Assembly (NCBI GenBank): GCA_032464575.1
Contig: JAWDKM010000005.1
Coordinates: 372,001-436,000, forward strand
Source: Pontivivens sp032464575
GTDB taxonomy: Bacteria > Pseudomonadota > Alphaproteobacteria > Rhodobacterales > Rhodobacteraceae
Length of the DNA stretch: 64,000 nucleotides
Direction: 5' to 3'
Part shown: piece after piece, positions 12,854 through 21,739 of the stretch
Numbering within the stretch: position 1 is the first letter of the stretch
How the letters are laid out: each line of letters begins with the position of its first letter
The notes under the pieces: model-generated
The model's input: the letters and a program-made list of their open reading frames with translations, nothing else
The model's database searches: none
Told to the model about the DNA's origin: nothing
Position numbers and translations under genes: made by a program

Positions 12854-13291
12854 ATGAAAGCTGTTTCTTCCGTTATGATTGCGGGCGCTGCTCTCGCACT
12901 CGCAGCCTGCGCCCAGCAGGAGGAAGTTCTGGTCGTCGAGGAGCCGGCGGTTGAGACCGTCGCCACCGAGTACACCGTGTTCTTCGGCTTTGACCGCGCC
13001 GACCTGACCGATCTCGGCGCGCAGACCGTGTCCGAGGCAGCCAACGCCGCAACCAGCGTGGGTGCATCCTCCGTTTCCGTCGTGGGCCACACCGACACCG
13101 TCGGCTCTGTCCAGTACAACCAAGGCCTCTCGGAGGCACGTGCGGCCACCGTCGTGGGCGCGATGGTTGCCGACGGCGTGAACCCGGCGATCATCACCGC
13201 ATCCGGCCGCTCCGAGCTCGAACTCGCAGTCCCGACCGACGATGGCGTGCGCGAGCCGCGCAACCGCCGCGTGGAAATCGGCATCAACTGA
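12854..13291 (+). CDS. OmpA-family peptidoglycan-binding lipoprotein, copy 1
   Basis: 145 aa. It starts at the ATG after GGAGAGAGGG; the longer open frame adds 30 residues that do not look like protein. A signal peptide ends in the lipobox LAAC (residues about 16-19), so it should be lipid-anchored. Residues about 38-145 are an OmpA-like domain (TEYTVFFGFDRADLTD, VVGHTDTVGS, YNQGLSEARAATV, NRRVEI) that binds peptidoglycan and ties the outer membrane to the wall. It is a close paralogue of the gene at 14808, with a FAD monooxygenase between them, and has its own promoter and terminator. Confidence 0.9.
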   Translation: MKAVSSVMIAGAALALAACAQQEEVLVVEEPAVETVATEYTVFFGFDRADLTDLGAQTVSEAANAATSVGASSVSVVGHTDTVGSVQYNQGLSEARAATVVGAMVADGVNPAIITASGRSELELAVPTDDGVREPRNRRVEIGIN

Positions 13292-13324
13292 TCGCCATTC
13301 CCATATCGGCATAGACGCCGATGC

Positions 13325-13357
13325 AGGGCCGCTCCATCCGGGGCGGCCCTTTGCATT
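13325..13357 (+). terminator. Rho-independent terminator after OmpA copy 1
   Basis: AGGGCCGC (13325-13332) pairs with GCGGCCCT (13343-13350) over a 10-nt loop, followed by TTGCATTT. Confidence 0.75.
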
Positions 13358-13473
13358 TCAGGAGGGCGGCGAAGACGCCGTCCGCCTTGCTGCCGGCGAT
13401 CGACGCCACACATCGTCTTATGCGACAGGGCGGCGGCCGCCCCGCCGTCACATCGAACCCACGATGAGGAGCA

Positions 13474-14628
13474 ATGGTCCCCGATCCGCCCTTCAAGGCC
13501 GCCATCGTGGGCGGCTCGGTCGGCGGCCTTGCCGCGGCGCTGGAATTGCGGTTGCGATTCAATGCGCAGGTGGCGGTCTACGAACGCTCCGCGAGTGCGA
13601 TGCAGGTGCGCGGCGCCGGTATCGTGATGCAGCCCGAGGTCGAGGCCCTGCTCAACAGGATCGGCGTCGGGACGCACGCGATCAGCGTCGAACTGCAGGA
13701 ACGCGTCGTTCTCGGTGATGAGGGTGAAGGTCGGCGGCAACATGCCCCGCAGCTCATGACGGCATGGGACACGCTCTACCGGACCATGCGCGCGCATCTT
13801 GCGGATGCGTGCTACCGGCAGGACAGCCGGCTGCTCTCGATCGACCGGGCGGGCGATGGCATCTCGGCGGCGTTCGCCGACGGATACACCGTGGAAGCGG
13901 AACTGCTGATCGGAGCGGACGGTCTCAACTCGACCTGCCGGGCGCTGCTGACGGACGCGGGCAGCGCGGCGCGCTATGCCGGCTACGTCGCCTGGCGCGG
14001 GCTGGAGGCGGAACGCGACCTGCCCGGCCCGCTCGTCGACGCGCTGAGCGACCGTTTCACGCTCTTCAGCCGCCCGGGCCTCCAGATGCTGTGCTACCTC
14101 GTGCCGGGCGCCGAAGGATCTACCGAACCCGGCACGCGGCGGGTGAACTGGGTCTGCTACGTCAACACGCCGGAGGAAGCGCTGGAGCATCTGATGACGG
14201 GACGGTCGGGCACACGGTTCCGATCCTTCCTGCCCCCCGGCGAGGCGACGGAAGACGTGCGCCGGACCGTTCTGACACTGGCCGAACGCCGTTTGCCGCC
14301 GTTGTTCCACGCGCTCGTGGAGGCTTCGACCCCGTTCATGCAGCCGGTGCAGGACGTGGACGTGCAGCCGCGCCTCCACGACCGCGCCGTGCTGATCGGA
14401 GACGCCGCGGGCACCGTGCGGCCCCACACCGCGTCGGGCACGTCGAAGGCGTTCGGCGATGCCGCCATGCTCGCCGACGCGCTGAAGGGCTGGAGGCGCG
14501 AGCGCCCCGTGCCGGCGGACCGCCTCGAAACCTGGGCGACATCGCGGACTGCGGCCCTGTCCTCTCTCGCCCGGCGCGGACGGCGGCTCGCTGCCCATTC
14601 CGGGCTGGGGCCGCCGGGGCCGGACTAG
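13474..14628 (+). CDS. FAD-dependent aromatic-ring monooxygenase-like protein
   Basis: 384 aa flavoprotein hydroxylase of the PHBH fold. The N-terminal dinucleotide fold (KAAIVGGSVGGLAAALEL, residues 8-25, with GGSVGG as the GxGxxG variant) binds FAD. The middle motif IGADGLNSTCRALL and the C-terminal VLIGDAAGTVRPHTASGTSKAFGDA (second FAD/NADPH-binding GD motif) complete the set. The GG start and HTASGTSKA resemble 2,6-dihydroxypyridine 3-hydroxylase-like members, but the substrate cannot be told from sequence and no catabolic genes are adjacent. It sits between two duplicated OmpA-type genes. Confidence 0.82.
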   Translation: MVPDPPFKAAIVGGSVGGLAAALELRLRFNAQVAVYERSASAMQVRGAGIVMQPEVEALLNRIGVGTHAISVELQERVVLGDEGEGRRQHAPQLMTAWDTLYRTMRAHLADACYRQDSRLLSIDRAGDGISAAFADGYTVEAELLIGADGLNSTCRALLTDAGSAARYAGYVAWRGLEAERDLPGPLVDALSDRFTLFSRPGLQMLCYLVPGAEGSTEPGTRRVNWVCYVNTPEEALEHLMTGRSGTRFRSFLPPGEATEDVRRTVLTLAERRLPPLFHALVEASTPFMQPVQDVDVQPRLHDRAVLIGDAAGTVRPHTASGTSKAFGDAAMLADALKGWRRERPVPADRLETWATSRTAALSSLARRGRRLAAHSGLGPPGPD

Positions 14629-14807
14629 AGCTGCGCCCCATCGCGCGCCGCCTGATCTTGGCGAGATAGATGCTTTTTTGCATCAACCGGCGAAAATGCC
14701 GCGATGCACCTGATCCGCGGGAGGGCACCTGCCGGCGCCACCCTATCTCGTTGAGCAGGATCGTGCTTTGCGCGGTCGTAACCTCTGACAAGGAATGGAG
14801 AAGAGGG

Positions 14808-15254
14808 ATGAAGTCCGTTACCACCGCCCTGATTGGTGCCACCGCGGTACTCGGCGCATGTGCCCACGTCCAGGAGGCGCCGCCGCCCCCTCCGCCCCCG
14901 CCCGCCGTCGAGGCGCCTGCCGCGACCGAATACACCGTCTTCTTCGGCTTCGACCAGGCTGACCTGACCGATCTCGGCCAGCAGACCGTGTCCGAAGCCG
15001 CGTCGGCCGCGATGGCCGATGGCGCGACATCGGTATCGGTCGTCGGGCACACCGACACCTCCGGCTCCGTCGAATACAACCAGGGTCTGTCGGAGGCCCG
15101 CGCCTCCACGGTCGTGGGCGCGATGGTCGCCGACGGCGTGAACCCCGCGATCATCACCGCGTCCGGCCGGTCGGAAAACGACCTCGCCGTGCCGACCGAG
15201 GACGGCGTGCGCGAGCCGCGCAACCGCCGGGTGGAGATCGGCCTGTCCAACTGA
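14808..15254 (+). CDS. OmpA-family peptidoglycan-binding lipoprotein, copy 2
   Basis: 148 aa. The ATG follows GGAATGGAGAAGAGGG, nearly identical to the leader of copy 1 at 12854. The signal peptide has lipobox LGAC (about residues 15-18), then a run of eight prolines as a linker, then an OmpA domain almost residue-for-residue like copy 1 (EYTVFFGFDQADLTDLGQQTVSEAA, VGHTDTSGS, EARASTVVGAMVADGVNPAIITASGRSE, NRRVEIG). Its N-terminal linker differs most. It is a recent tandem paralogue and is followed by a strong terminator. Confidence 0.9.
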   Translation: MKSVTTALIGATAVLGACAHVQEAPPPPPPPPAVEAPAATEYTVFFGFDQADLTDLGQQTVSEAASAAMADGATSVSVVGHTDTSGSVEYNQGLSEARASTVVGAMVADGVNPAIITASGRSENDLAVPTEDGVREPRNRRVEIGLSN

Positions 15255-15276
15255 CGGCCGCCACTCCCGTTTCCAG

Positions 15277-15307
15277 ATGCCCCGCGCCCATTCGCGCGGG
15301 GCATTTT
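15277..15307 (+). terminator. Rho-independent terminator after OmpA copy 2
   Basis: ATGCCCCGCGC (15277-15287) pairs perfectly with GCGCGGGGCAT (15294-15304), with a 6-nt loop and a following TTT. Confidence 0.9.
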
Positions 15308-15379
15308 CGTTGATGGGCCATTGCAGGTGGCGGGCGTCCGCTTAACTGTCAGGGTCAACCGACAGCCAAGGAGCCGCCC

Positions 15380-17215
15380 ATGTTCTCGCAGCCTCTCACC
15401 GCCCTGCCCGCCCGCCTGATCGCGGAGGCGACCGGGGGGCCTGGCGAGCTGGAAGGGCTGCCGGAATGGGATTTCTCTGCGCTCTACGCCGCGCCGGATG
15501 ACGAGAAGCTGACCGCCGATCTCGACTGGCTTGCGGGCGAGACCAAGGGCTTCCGCTCCGACTACGAGGGACAGCTCGGCGAGAAGAGCCCGGACGCGCT
15601 TGCCACCTGCATCCAGCGCTATGAAGGCATCCAGACCGTGATGGGCCGGGTGATGTCCTATGCCGGCCTGCGCTACTATCAGAACACCACCGATCCGCAG
15701 CGCGCGAAGTTCATGTCCGACATGCAGGACAGGATCACCGCGATCAGCGCCGATCTCGTTTTCTTCAGCCTGGAGATGAACCGGATCGAGGACGAGCGTT
15801 ACGCGCTGCTGATCGATCAAAGCGCGGAGCTGCGCCGCTACAAGCCGGTGCTCGACCGGATGCGCGCCATGAAGCCCTACCAGCTGTCCGACGAGCTGGA
15901 GCAGTTCCTGCACGACCAGTCCGTCGTCGGCGCCGCCGCCTGGAACCGCCTGTTCGACGAGACGATGGCCGGGCTGGAATTCGAGGTGAACGGCGAGACG
16001 CTGCCGCTGGAGGCGACGCTCAACCTCCTCACCGACACCGACCGCGCGAAGCGGGAGGCGGCGACCCATGCGCTGATCGCCGTCTTCCGCGAGCACCTGC
16101 CGCTCTTTGCCCGCATCACCAACACGCTCGCCAAGGAAAAGGAGGTCGAGGATCGCTGGCGAAAGCTGCCGACGCCGCAAGCCTCCCGCCACCTGTCCAA
16201 CCATGTGGAGCCCGAGGTGGTACAGGCGCTGCGCGACGCGGTGGTTGCGGCCTATCCGCGGCTCTCGCACCGCTACTACGCGCTGAAGGCGAAGTGGCTC
16301 GGCCTCGACAGGATGCAGGTCTGGGACCGCAACGCGCCGCTGCCCACCACCGATGATCGCGTGATCGGCTGGGATGAGGCGAAGGACACGGTGCTCGATG
16401 CCTACGCCGGCTTCGATCCGAAGATGGCGGAGCTTGCCGAACCCTTCTTCACCAAGGGCTGGATCGATGCGCCGGTGAAGCCCGGCAAGGCCCCCGGCGC
16501 CTTCGCCCATCCTACCGTCACGGACGCGCATCCCTTCGTGATGCTGAACTACCTCGGCAAGCAGCGGGACGTGATGACGCTCGCCCACGAGCTCGGCCAC
16601 GGCGTGCACCAGCGGCTCGCGGCAAAGCAGGGCGAGCTGCTCTCGTCCACGCCCCTTACTCTGGCCGAGACCGCGAGCGTGTTCGGCGAGATGCTGACCT
16701 TCAAGAGACTGCTCGCCCAGACGGAGGAGCCGCAGAAGCGCAAGGCCCTCATCGCCTCCAAGGTCGAGGACATGATCAACACGGTCGTGCGCCAGATCGC
16801 CTTCTACGATTTCGAGGTGAAGCTGCACGACGCCCGGCGCGAGGGCGAGCTGACGCCCGACGACATCAACGCGATCTGGATGAGCGTGCAGGCCGAAAGC
16901 CTCGGCCCCGTCTTCGAGTTCGTGGAGGGGTACGAGACCTTCTGGTCCTACATCCCCCACTTCATCCACTCGCCGTTCTATGTCTACGCCTATGCCTTCG
17001 GCGACGGGCTGGTGAACGCGCTCTACGCCGTCTACGAGGAGGGCGATCCGGAGTTCCGCGAGAAGTACTTCGCAATGCTGGAGGCCGGCGGGTCGAAACA
17101 CCACAAGGAGCTGCTGGCGCCCTTCGGCCTCGACGCCTCCGACCCGAAGTTCTGGGACAAGGGGCTCAGCGTCATCGAGGGGCTGATCGACGAGCTGGAG
17201 GCGATGGAGGCGTGA
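15380..17215 (+). CDS. pepF: Oligoendopeptidase F (M3 family zinc metallopeptidase)
   Basis: 611 aa, matching PepF/M3 proteins. The zinc site HELGH is at residues 403-407, followed about 25 residues on by the third ligand region LTLAETASVFGEM. The N-terminal region (WDFSALYAAPDDEKLTADLDWL) is the PepF helical domain. The protein has no signal peptide and should cleave short peptides in the cytosol, for instance those from the Yej importer, though the two are not in one operon. The ATG is preceded by AAGGAG with 6-nt spacing. Confidence 0.93.
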   Translation: MFSQPLTALPARLIAEATGGPGELEGLPEWDFSALYAAPDDEKLTADLDWLAGETKGFRSDYEGQLGEKSPDALATCIQRYEGIQTVMGRVMSYAGLRYYQNTTDPQRAKFMSDMQDRITAISADLVFFSLEMNRIEDERYALLIDQSAELRRYKPVLDRMRAMKPYQLSDELEQFLHDQSVVGAAAWNRLFDETMAGLEFEVNGETLPLEATLNLLTDTDRAKREAATHALIAVFREHLPLFARITNTLAKEKEVEDRWRKLPTPQASRHLSNHVEPEVVQALRDAVVAAYPRLSHRYYALKAKWLGLDRMQVWDRNAPLPTTDDRVIGWDEAKDTVLDAYAGFDPKMAELAEPFFTKGWIDAPVKPGKAPGAFAHPTVTDAHPFVMLNYLGKQRDVMTLAHELGHGVHQRLAAKQGELLSSTPLTLAETASVFGEMLTFKRLLAQTEEPQKRKALIASKVEDMINTVVRQIAFYDFEVKLHDARREGELTPDDINAIWMSVQAESLGPVFEFVEGYETFWSYIPHFIHSPFYVYAYAFGDGLVNALYAVYEEGDPEFREKYFAMLEAGGSKHHKELLAPFGLDASDPKFWDKGLSVIEGLIDELEAMEA

Positions 17216-17286
17216 CCTTCGCTGCCATCGGAATATCTTGCCGCGACGGGACCTTAGACGAGGTTTCGTAGCGGATTGGAACTCCG

Positions 17287-18645
17287 ATGGCGGAGGCGTA
17301 CGGCAAGTCGCACCTGAAGGCGGTCGCCCGCTTTCGAATCGCCCTGATCAGCATGTCGCCGGCCAAGCTGCTGCTGACCGGCTATGTCAGCTACATGCTG
17401 ATCGGCTGGGTCCTGCTGTCCCTGCCGGTGGCGCAACAGGTCCCGGTCGGTCCGCTCGACACGCTCTTCATCGCGACCTCGGCGGTGTCCACGACGGGGC
17501 TCGTCAGCGTCGATCCGGGCGGCAGCTTCACCCTGTTCGGCGAGATCGTCATACTCCTCCTGATCCAGGCTGGGGGCCTCGGCTACATGACCATCGGGTC
17601 GTTCGCGACCCTCGCGATCCTCGGCAAGCTGCCGGGGATGCGGGCGCGCACGACGAAACACGCCTTCAACCTGCCCGAACACATCCGCCCCGGCCATTTC
17701 GTCGTCTGGGTCGTCGTCTTCACCCTGATCGCGGAGACGATCGGGGCACTGGCGCTGTGGCCGATGTTCGCGGCGGCCGGCGAGCCGGACGCACTGTGGC
17801 TCGCGATCTTCCACTCGGTCTCCGCCTTCTGCACGGCGGGCTTCAGCCTGTTCTCGTCGAGTTTCGAGGGCTATGCGGGCCACGTCGGCATCAACATCGT
17901 GATCTCCGCCCTGTCGATCCTGGGCGCGATGGGCTTCCTGATCGTGGTGGACACGTGGCGGACGCTGACCGCACAGCGGCGCTGGCTCGGCTTCTCCTCC
18001 AAGGTCATCGTGCGGATGACCTTTTCCTTCCTCGTGATCGGGACCGCGGTCCTCTTCGTCGTCGAGCCCACGATCGTCGGCCTGCCGCCGGTGGAGCGGC
18101 TGCTGGCCGCGTTCTTCCAGACGATGACGGCGGCGACGACGGTGGGCTTCAACACGGTTCCGATCGGGGCGATGAGCCTCGCGGCACTGATGCTGTTCTT
18201 CTTCCTGATGATCATCGGGGCGTCGCCCGCCGGCACCGGCGGCGGCCTGAAGACGACCTCCTTCGCCGCCCTCGTGGGCCTCGTCCGCTCGACGCTGAAG
18301 GGGCGGGACGAGATCCGCTATCTCAAGCGCCGCGTGCCGCTGGACCGATTGCAGCTCGCCGCCTCCTCGCTCGCCTTCTACCTGGTGCTCGCGGGGTTCG
18401 CGATGTTCTTCCTGTTCCTCACCGAGCCCGGTGCGGCTTTCGAGGTCGTGATGTTCGAGGTCATATCGGCCATGGGCACGGTGGGGTTGAGCATGGGGAT
18501 CACGGGCGATCTCTCGCCACTCGGCAAGCTCATCGTCATCGTTCTGATGACCGCGGGCCGTGTCGGCATCCTCACCTTCGGCATCGCCATCGCCTCCCAC
18601 GACGAAAGCCGGGAGGAGGAGCAGGACAACGAGCTCGTGCTCTAG
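17287..18645 (+). CDS. TrkH/KtrB-type potassium transporter membrane subunit
   Basis: 452 aa integral membrane protein. Four K+-channel-like pore loops are visible: STTGLVSVD, FCTAGFSLF, TTVGFNTVP and GTVGLSMG, each with the conserved Gly of the Trk/Ktr/HKT filter. The length is nearer KtrB than E. coli TrkH (483 aa). A TrkA/KtrA regulatory partner is not in the window. The stop codon overlaps the convergent oxidoreductase stop by 4 nt (18642-18645), leaving no space for a terminator. Confidence 0.9.
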   Translation: MAEAYGKSHLKAVARFRIALISMSPAKLLLTGYVSYMLIGWVLLSLPVAQQVPVGPLDTLFIATSAVSTTGLVSVDPGGSFTLFGEIVILLLIQAGGLGYMTIGSFATLAILGKLPGMRARTTKHAFNLPEHIRPGHFVVWVVVFTLIAETIGALALWPMFAAAGEPDALWLAIFHSVSAFCTAGFSLFSSSFEGYAGHVGINIVISALSILGAMGFLIVVDTWRTLTAQRRWLGFSSKVIVRMTFSFLVIGTAVLFVVEPTIVGLPPVERLLAAFFQTMTAATTVGFNTVPIGAMSLAALMLFFFLMIIGASPAGTGGGLKTTSFAALVGLVRSTLKGRDEIRYLKRRVPLDRLQLAASSLAFYLVLAGFAMFFLFLTEPGAAFEVVMFEVISAMGTVGLSMGITGDLSPLGKLIVIVLMTAGRVGILTFGIAIASHDESREEEQDNELVL

Positions 18646-19589
18646 GCGCCCGCCACGCGGATCATGTCGATCGTCGCGGCATTCCCGCGGGAGAATTCGA
18701 GCGTCACCGGGAAGTCCGTTCCGTCCAGCACGGCCGCGTTGAACGCGTCCATCTGGCGGAGGTATTGCTCGACCTCGGGAAAGCGGTGCTCCCGCGCCTC
18801 GTGGCCGCGGCGGACGATGACGCGGGCCTCGCCGAACTTGCGGGCGTTGAACGGGGCGGGCACCTCGATGACGCCGCGGGTGCCGTGGAAGGTCATGGAC
18901 TGGTGCGGGGCCATGCGCATCGAACAGTGGAAATCGAGTGCGAAGCCGTCGAAGTCCACCATCGTGCGCGCAGTGACGTCGACTCCGTTCTCCATCATCA
19001 GCTTCGCGGTGGCCGAGACCGGCTCTGCCCCCGTGACGAAGCGGGTGGTGACCGACGGATAGACGCCGATATCGCCGAGCGCACCGCCCTCCGTCTCGGC
19101 CCGGTTGCGGATGTTGTCGCCGTCATCGTTGAAGAAGGCAAAGGCGCCTTGGACGTGCACCAGTTTCCCGATCGTCCCCTCGGCCAGCAGGTCGCGCACG
19201 AGGTGCCATTGCGGGTGATGGCAGACCATGAACGCCTCGGCGATCAGCTTGCCGGTCCGGTCGCGCACGCCGATCAGCTCGTCCACCTGCGCGGCATCCC
19301 ACGCGATCGGCTTCTCGCAGAGCACGTGCTTGCCCGCCTCCGCCGCGCGCTTGGTCCATTCCACGTGCATGTGGTTCGGCAGCGGGATGTAGATCGCGTC
19401 CACGTCCGGATCGTTGATCAGCGAGTTGTAATCGGTGTAATGCGCGATCGGCTCGTAGCCTGCGACCCGCTTGGCGGAGCGGGAGGCGACGGCCTGCACC
19501 CGGCCGCGCTTCGACAGGTGGATGGCGGGCATCACGTCGGTCAGCGCGATCTTGGCCGCGCCCAGAATGCCCCAGCGAAGCTCGGTCAT
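18642..19589 (-). CDS. Gfo/Idh/MocA-family NAD(P)-dependent oxidoreductase
   Basis: 315 aa. The Rossmann start WGILGAAKIALTDVMPAI, followed by AVASRSAKRV, and the diagnostic EKP motif (HVLCEKPIAWDA) mark the family, with a C-terminal GFO_IDH domain (GALGDIGVYPSVTTRFV). These enzymes oxidise sugars or polyols or reduce their keto forms; the substrate is unknown. The ATG overlaps the TGA of the upstream ClC gene (ATGA at 19586-19589), so the two are co-translated although functionally unrelated at first sight. Confidence 0.88.
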   Translation of the reverse strand: MTELRWGILGAAKIALTDVMPAIHLSKRGRVQAVASRSAKRVAGYEPIAHYTDYNSLINDPDVDAIYIPLPNHMHVEWTKRAAEAGKHVLCEKPIAWDAAQVDELIGVRDRTGKLIAEAFMVCHHPQWHLVRDLLAEGTIGKLVHVQGAFAFFNDDGDNIRNRAETEGGALGDIGVYPSVTTRFVTGAEPVSATAKLMMENGVDVTARTMVDFDGFALDFHCSMRMAPHQSMTFHGTRGVIEVPAPFNARKFGEARVIVRRGHEAREHRFPEVEQYLRQMDAFNAAVLDGTDFPVTLEFSRGNAATIDMIRVAGA

Positions 19590-21253
19590 GAATGCTCCTC
19601 CTTCGCCACCTCGGCGAGTGCGCGGTTGTAGGCCTTGAGCGCGTCGACCTGGAAGAGCGCGCCCAACAGCTCCGGCGGGCCATCGGCGCGCCCGTCGACC
19701 ACCGGCACCACGCCGCCCTTGATCCGGTCGAAGAGCGGCATCGCCTTTTCCAGCGTGTCGGCGCGGGTGAGGTAGGCACCCTGCTCCACCAGGCTCCAGC
19801 TCTGCGTGTCGGAGGCGCCGTTCTCCGCCCCCCGCGGGCGCATGAGGGTGCCCACGGTAATGGTACAGAGCACGTAGTCCTGCGGCCCGGCGGCGACGTG
19901 GCGCCCGGCCCGTTCGAGCTGCGTGAGGAAGAAGGAGCGGTCGACCAGCTTCACCGACACAGCGGTGGCGAGCGACACGGCAACCATCACCGCGATCCCG
20001 GCCTGCCAGTCGCCGGTGAGCTCGAAAACGATCAACGTGGTGGAGATCGGCGCGCCCAGCACCGCGGCCGCCACAGCCCCCATCCCGGCGAGGGCGTAGA
20101 GCGACTGCGCCCCGCTCACCGTCGGGAAGATCGCGGTGGCGACCCAACCGAAGGCGAGCCCGGTCAACGCGCCCAGCATCAGCGAGGGGGAGAACACCCC
20201 GCCCCCCATCCGGCCGGCCATCGTGACGGCCACCGCGATGACCTTCACGACGGCGAAGAGGAACGCGGTCCAGAGCGCGAACTCGCCCGACAGCGCACGG
20301 TTCGTCGTCTCGTAGCCGACGCCGATGATGTGCGGGAAGTAGATCGCTATGATGCCGAGGATGGCGCCTGCCAGCGCCGGGCGCAGGGGGATCGGCAGGC
20401 GCAACTTTTCCTGCACCCAGTCGCCCGCGTCCTCGGCGAGGAAGATCGCCTTCATCATCGCGACGGCGACGAGGCCGCAGACGAGGCCCAGCATCATGAA
20501 GGCCGGCAGTTCCACGTAGAAGGCGAGCGTGTGCTCGGGCAGCATGAACTCCGGCCCGTCCCCCGACCAGAGGCGCGAGACGACCGTGCCCGCGACCGAC
20601 GCCACCACGATGGGGGCGAAGGCGTGGATGGCGAAGTGGCGCAGGATGACCTCCAGCGCGAACAGGGCCCCCGCGATGGGCGCGTTGAAGCTTGCCGACA
20701 CCGCCCCCGCCACGGCACACCCCATCAGGTCGCGCGCCGTCATGTCGCTCGCCCGGATCCAGTTCGACACCTGGGAGGAGATCACGGCGGCGAGGTGCAC
20801 CACCGGCCCCTCCCGCCCCGTCGACCCGCCGGTGGAGAGCGTGATGAGCGAGGCGGCGGCGGAGGCGAGCCCCGCCTCCTGCTCCACCCGCCCGCGGCCC
20901 AGGGCAGCGCCTTCGATGACATGCGCCACGGACCGACCCCGCCCGTCAGGGGTGAAGCGCCACAGGATCAGCCCGACGGCAAAGCCGCCGAGGATGGGGA
21001 TGCCGAGCACCACCGACCAGTGCAGCGTCGAAAGGTGCGAATGCAGTTGCTGATCCGTCTCGCCGTAGAAGGTTTCCTGCAACAGCGCGATGCCCTCGCG
21101 GAACAGGATGGCGACGATCCCGGCGAAGATCCCGATGACGAGGGCGATCAGCCAGAACTGGATCTCGCCCGGGCCGTCCTTGCGCAGACGGCGGATGTCA
21201 TCCGCCCACTTGCGGCGCACCAGCCTCCACTTGCGTCTCAGGATGTTGACCAT
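19586..21253 (-). CDS. ClC-type chloride channel or H+/Cl- antiporter
   Basis: 555 aa from the ATG at 21253, which has GGAGGG just upstream but close; an in-frame GTG at 21283 would add 10 residues. Ten or more membrane helices and the anion-pathway motifs are visible: GGSTGREGPVVHLAA (carrying the gating Glu of GREGP), AGRMGGGVFSPSLMLGA and GAPISTTLIVFELTGD. A single C-terminal CBS-like stretch (VGTLMRPRG to PELLGALFQVD) follows. Whether it is channel or antiporter cannot be decided here. Confidence 0.9.
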   Translation of the reverse strand: MVNILRRKWRLVRRKWADDIRRLRKDGPGEIQFWLIALVIGIFAGIVAILFREGIALLQETFYGETDQQLHSHLSTLHWSVVLGIPILGGFAVGLILWRFTPDGRGRSVAHVIEGAALGRGRVEQEAGLASAAASLITLSTGGSTGREGPVVHLAAVISSQVSNWIRASDMTARDLMGCAVAGAVSASFNAPIAGALFALEVILRHFAIHAFAPIVVASVAGTVVSRLWSGDGPEFMLPEHTLAFYVELPAFMMLGLVCGLVAVAMMKAIFLAEDAGDWVQEKLRLPIPLRPALAGAILGIIAIYFPHIIGVGYETTNRALSGEFALWTAFLFAVVKVIAVAVTMAGRMGGGVFSPSLMLGALTGLAFGWVATAIFPTVSGAQSLYALAGMGAVAAAVLGAPISTTLIVFELTGDWQAGIAVMVAVSLATAVSVKLVDRSFFLTQLERAGRHVAAGPQDYVLCTITVGTLMRPRGAENGASDTQSWSLVEQGAYLTRADTLEKAMPLFDRIKGGVVPVVDGRADGPPELLGALFQVDALKAYNRALAEVAKEEHS

Positions 21254-21324
21254 CGGCCCTCCGCCCACCTTCGGTCCTAGCACCGGGGCGAAGGGGCGAA
21301 AAGGGGCCGATCAGAAAGGGATGC

Positions 21325-21669
21325 TCACAGTTGTTCGACCGTCACCCGGTCGGTGTAGAAGGCAACGTGGTCGCGGATGCGCTCAACCTCCGCCTTCGGG
21401 CTCTCGTAGGACCAGGCGACATTGGCGAGAGTGCCGCTCTTGGCCACGATCGAGAAGTAGCAGGCGTCGCCCTTGTGCGGGCAGTGCGAGGCCCGATCGG
21501 TCCGGTCGAGAAACTCCATCGCGATGTCCTCGCGCGGGAAATAGATCACATGCGGGTAGTCGCCCTCGGCCAGTTCGAGGGCATTGGCGCTTTCGGCGAT
21601 GATGGCACCGGCGGCGCGCACGACCCAGGTGCCGTCGGCCTTCGTGATGGTGATGTAGCGGTCGACCAT
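21325..21669 (-). CDS. DUF427-family protein
   Basis: 114 aa beta-rich cytosolic protein with the DUF427 hallmarks VVRAAGAIIAESANALEL, VIYFPREDIAMEFL, SHCPHKGDACYFSI and NVAWSYESP. The start ATG at 21669 follows GAGGAGA; longer in-frame sequence upstream lacks coding character. No biochemical role is established for the family. Confidence 0.85.
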   Translation of the reverse strand: MVDRYITITKADGTWVVRAAGAIIAESANALELAEGDYPHVIYFPREDIAMEFLDRTDRASHCPHKGDACYFSIVAKSGTLANVAWSYESPKAEVERIRDHVAFYTDRVTVEQL

Positions 21670-21739
21670 GGGGGGTCTCCTCATGTCGTGGCGGGGTGGG
21701 CCGTCACCTTGCCCGTCGCAGATGACGGTTCGGTAACGG

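Noticed and set aside
14669..14684. GATGC-TTTTTT-GCATC hairpin after the FAD monooxygenase as a terminator
   Set aside because: The T-run is the loop, not a tail, and the stem is only 5 bp.
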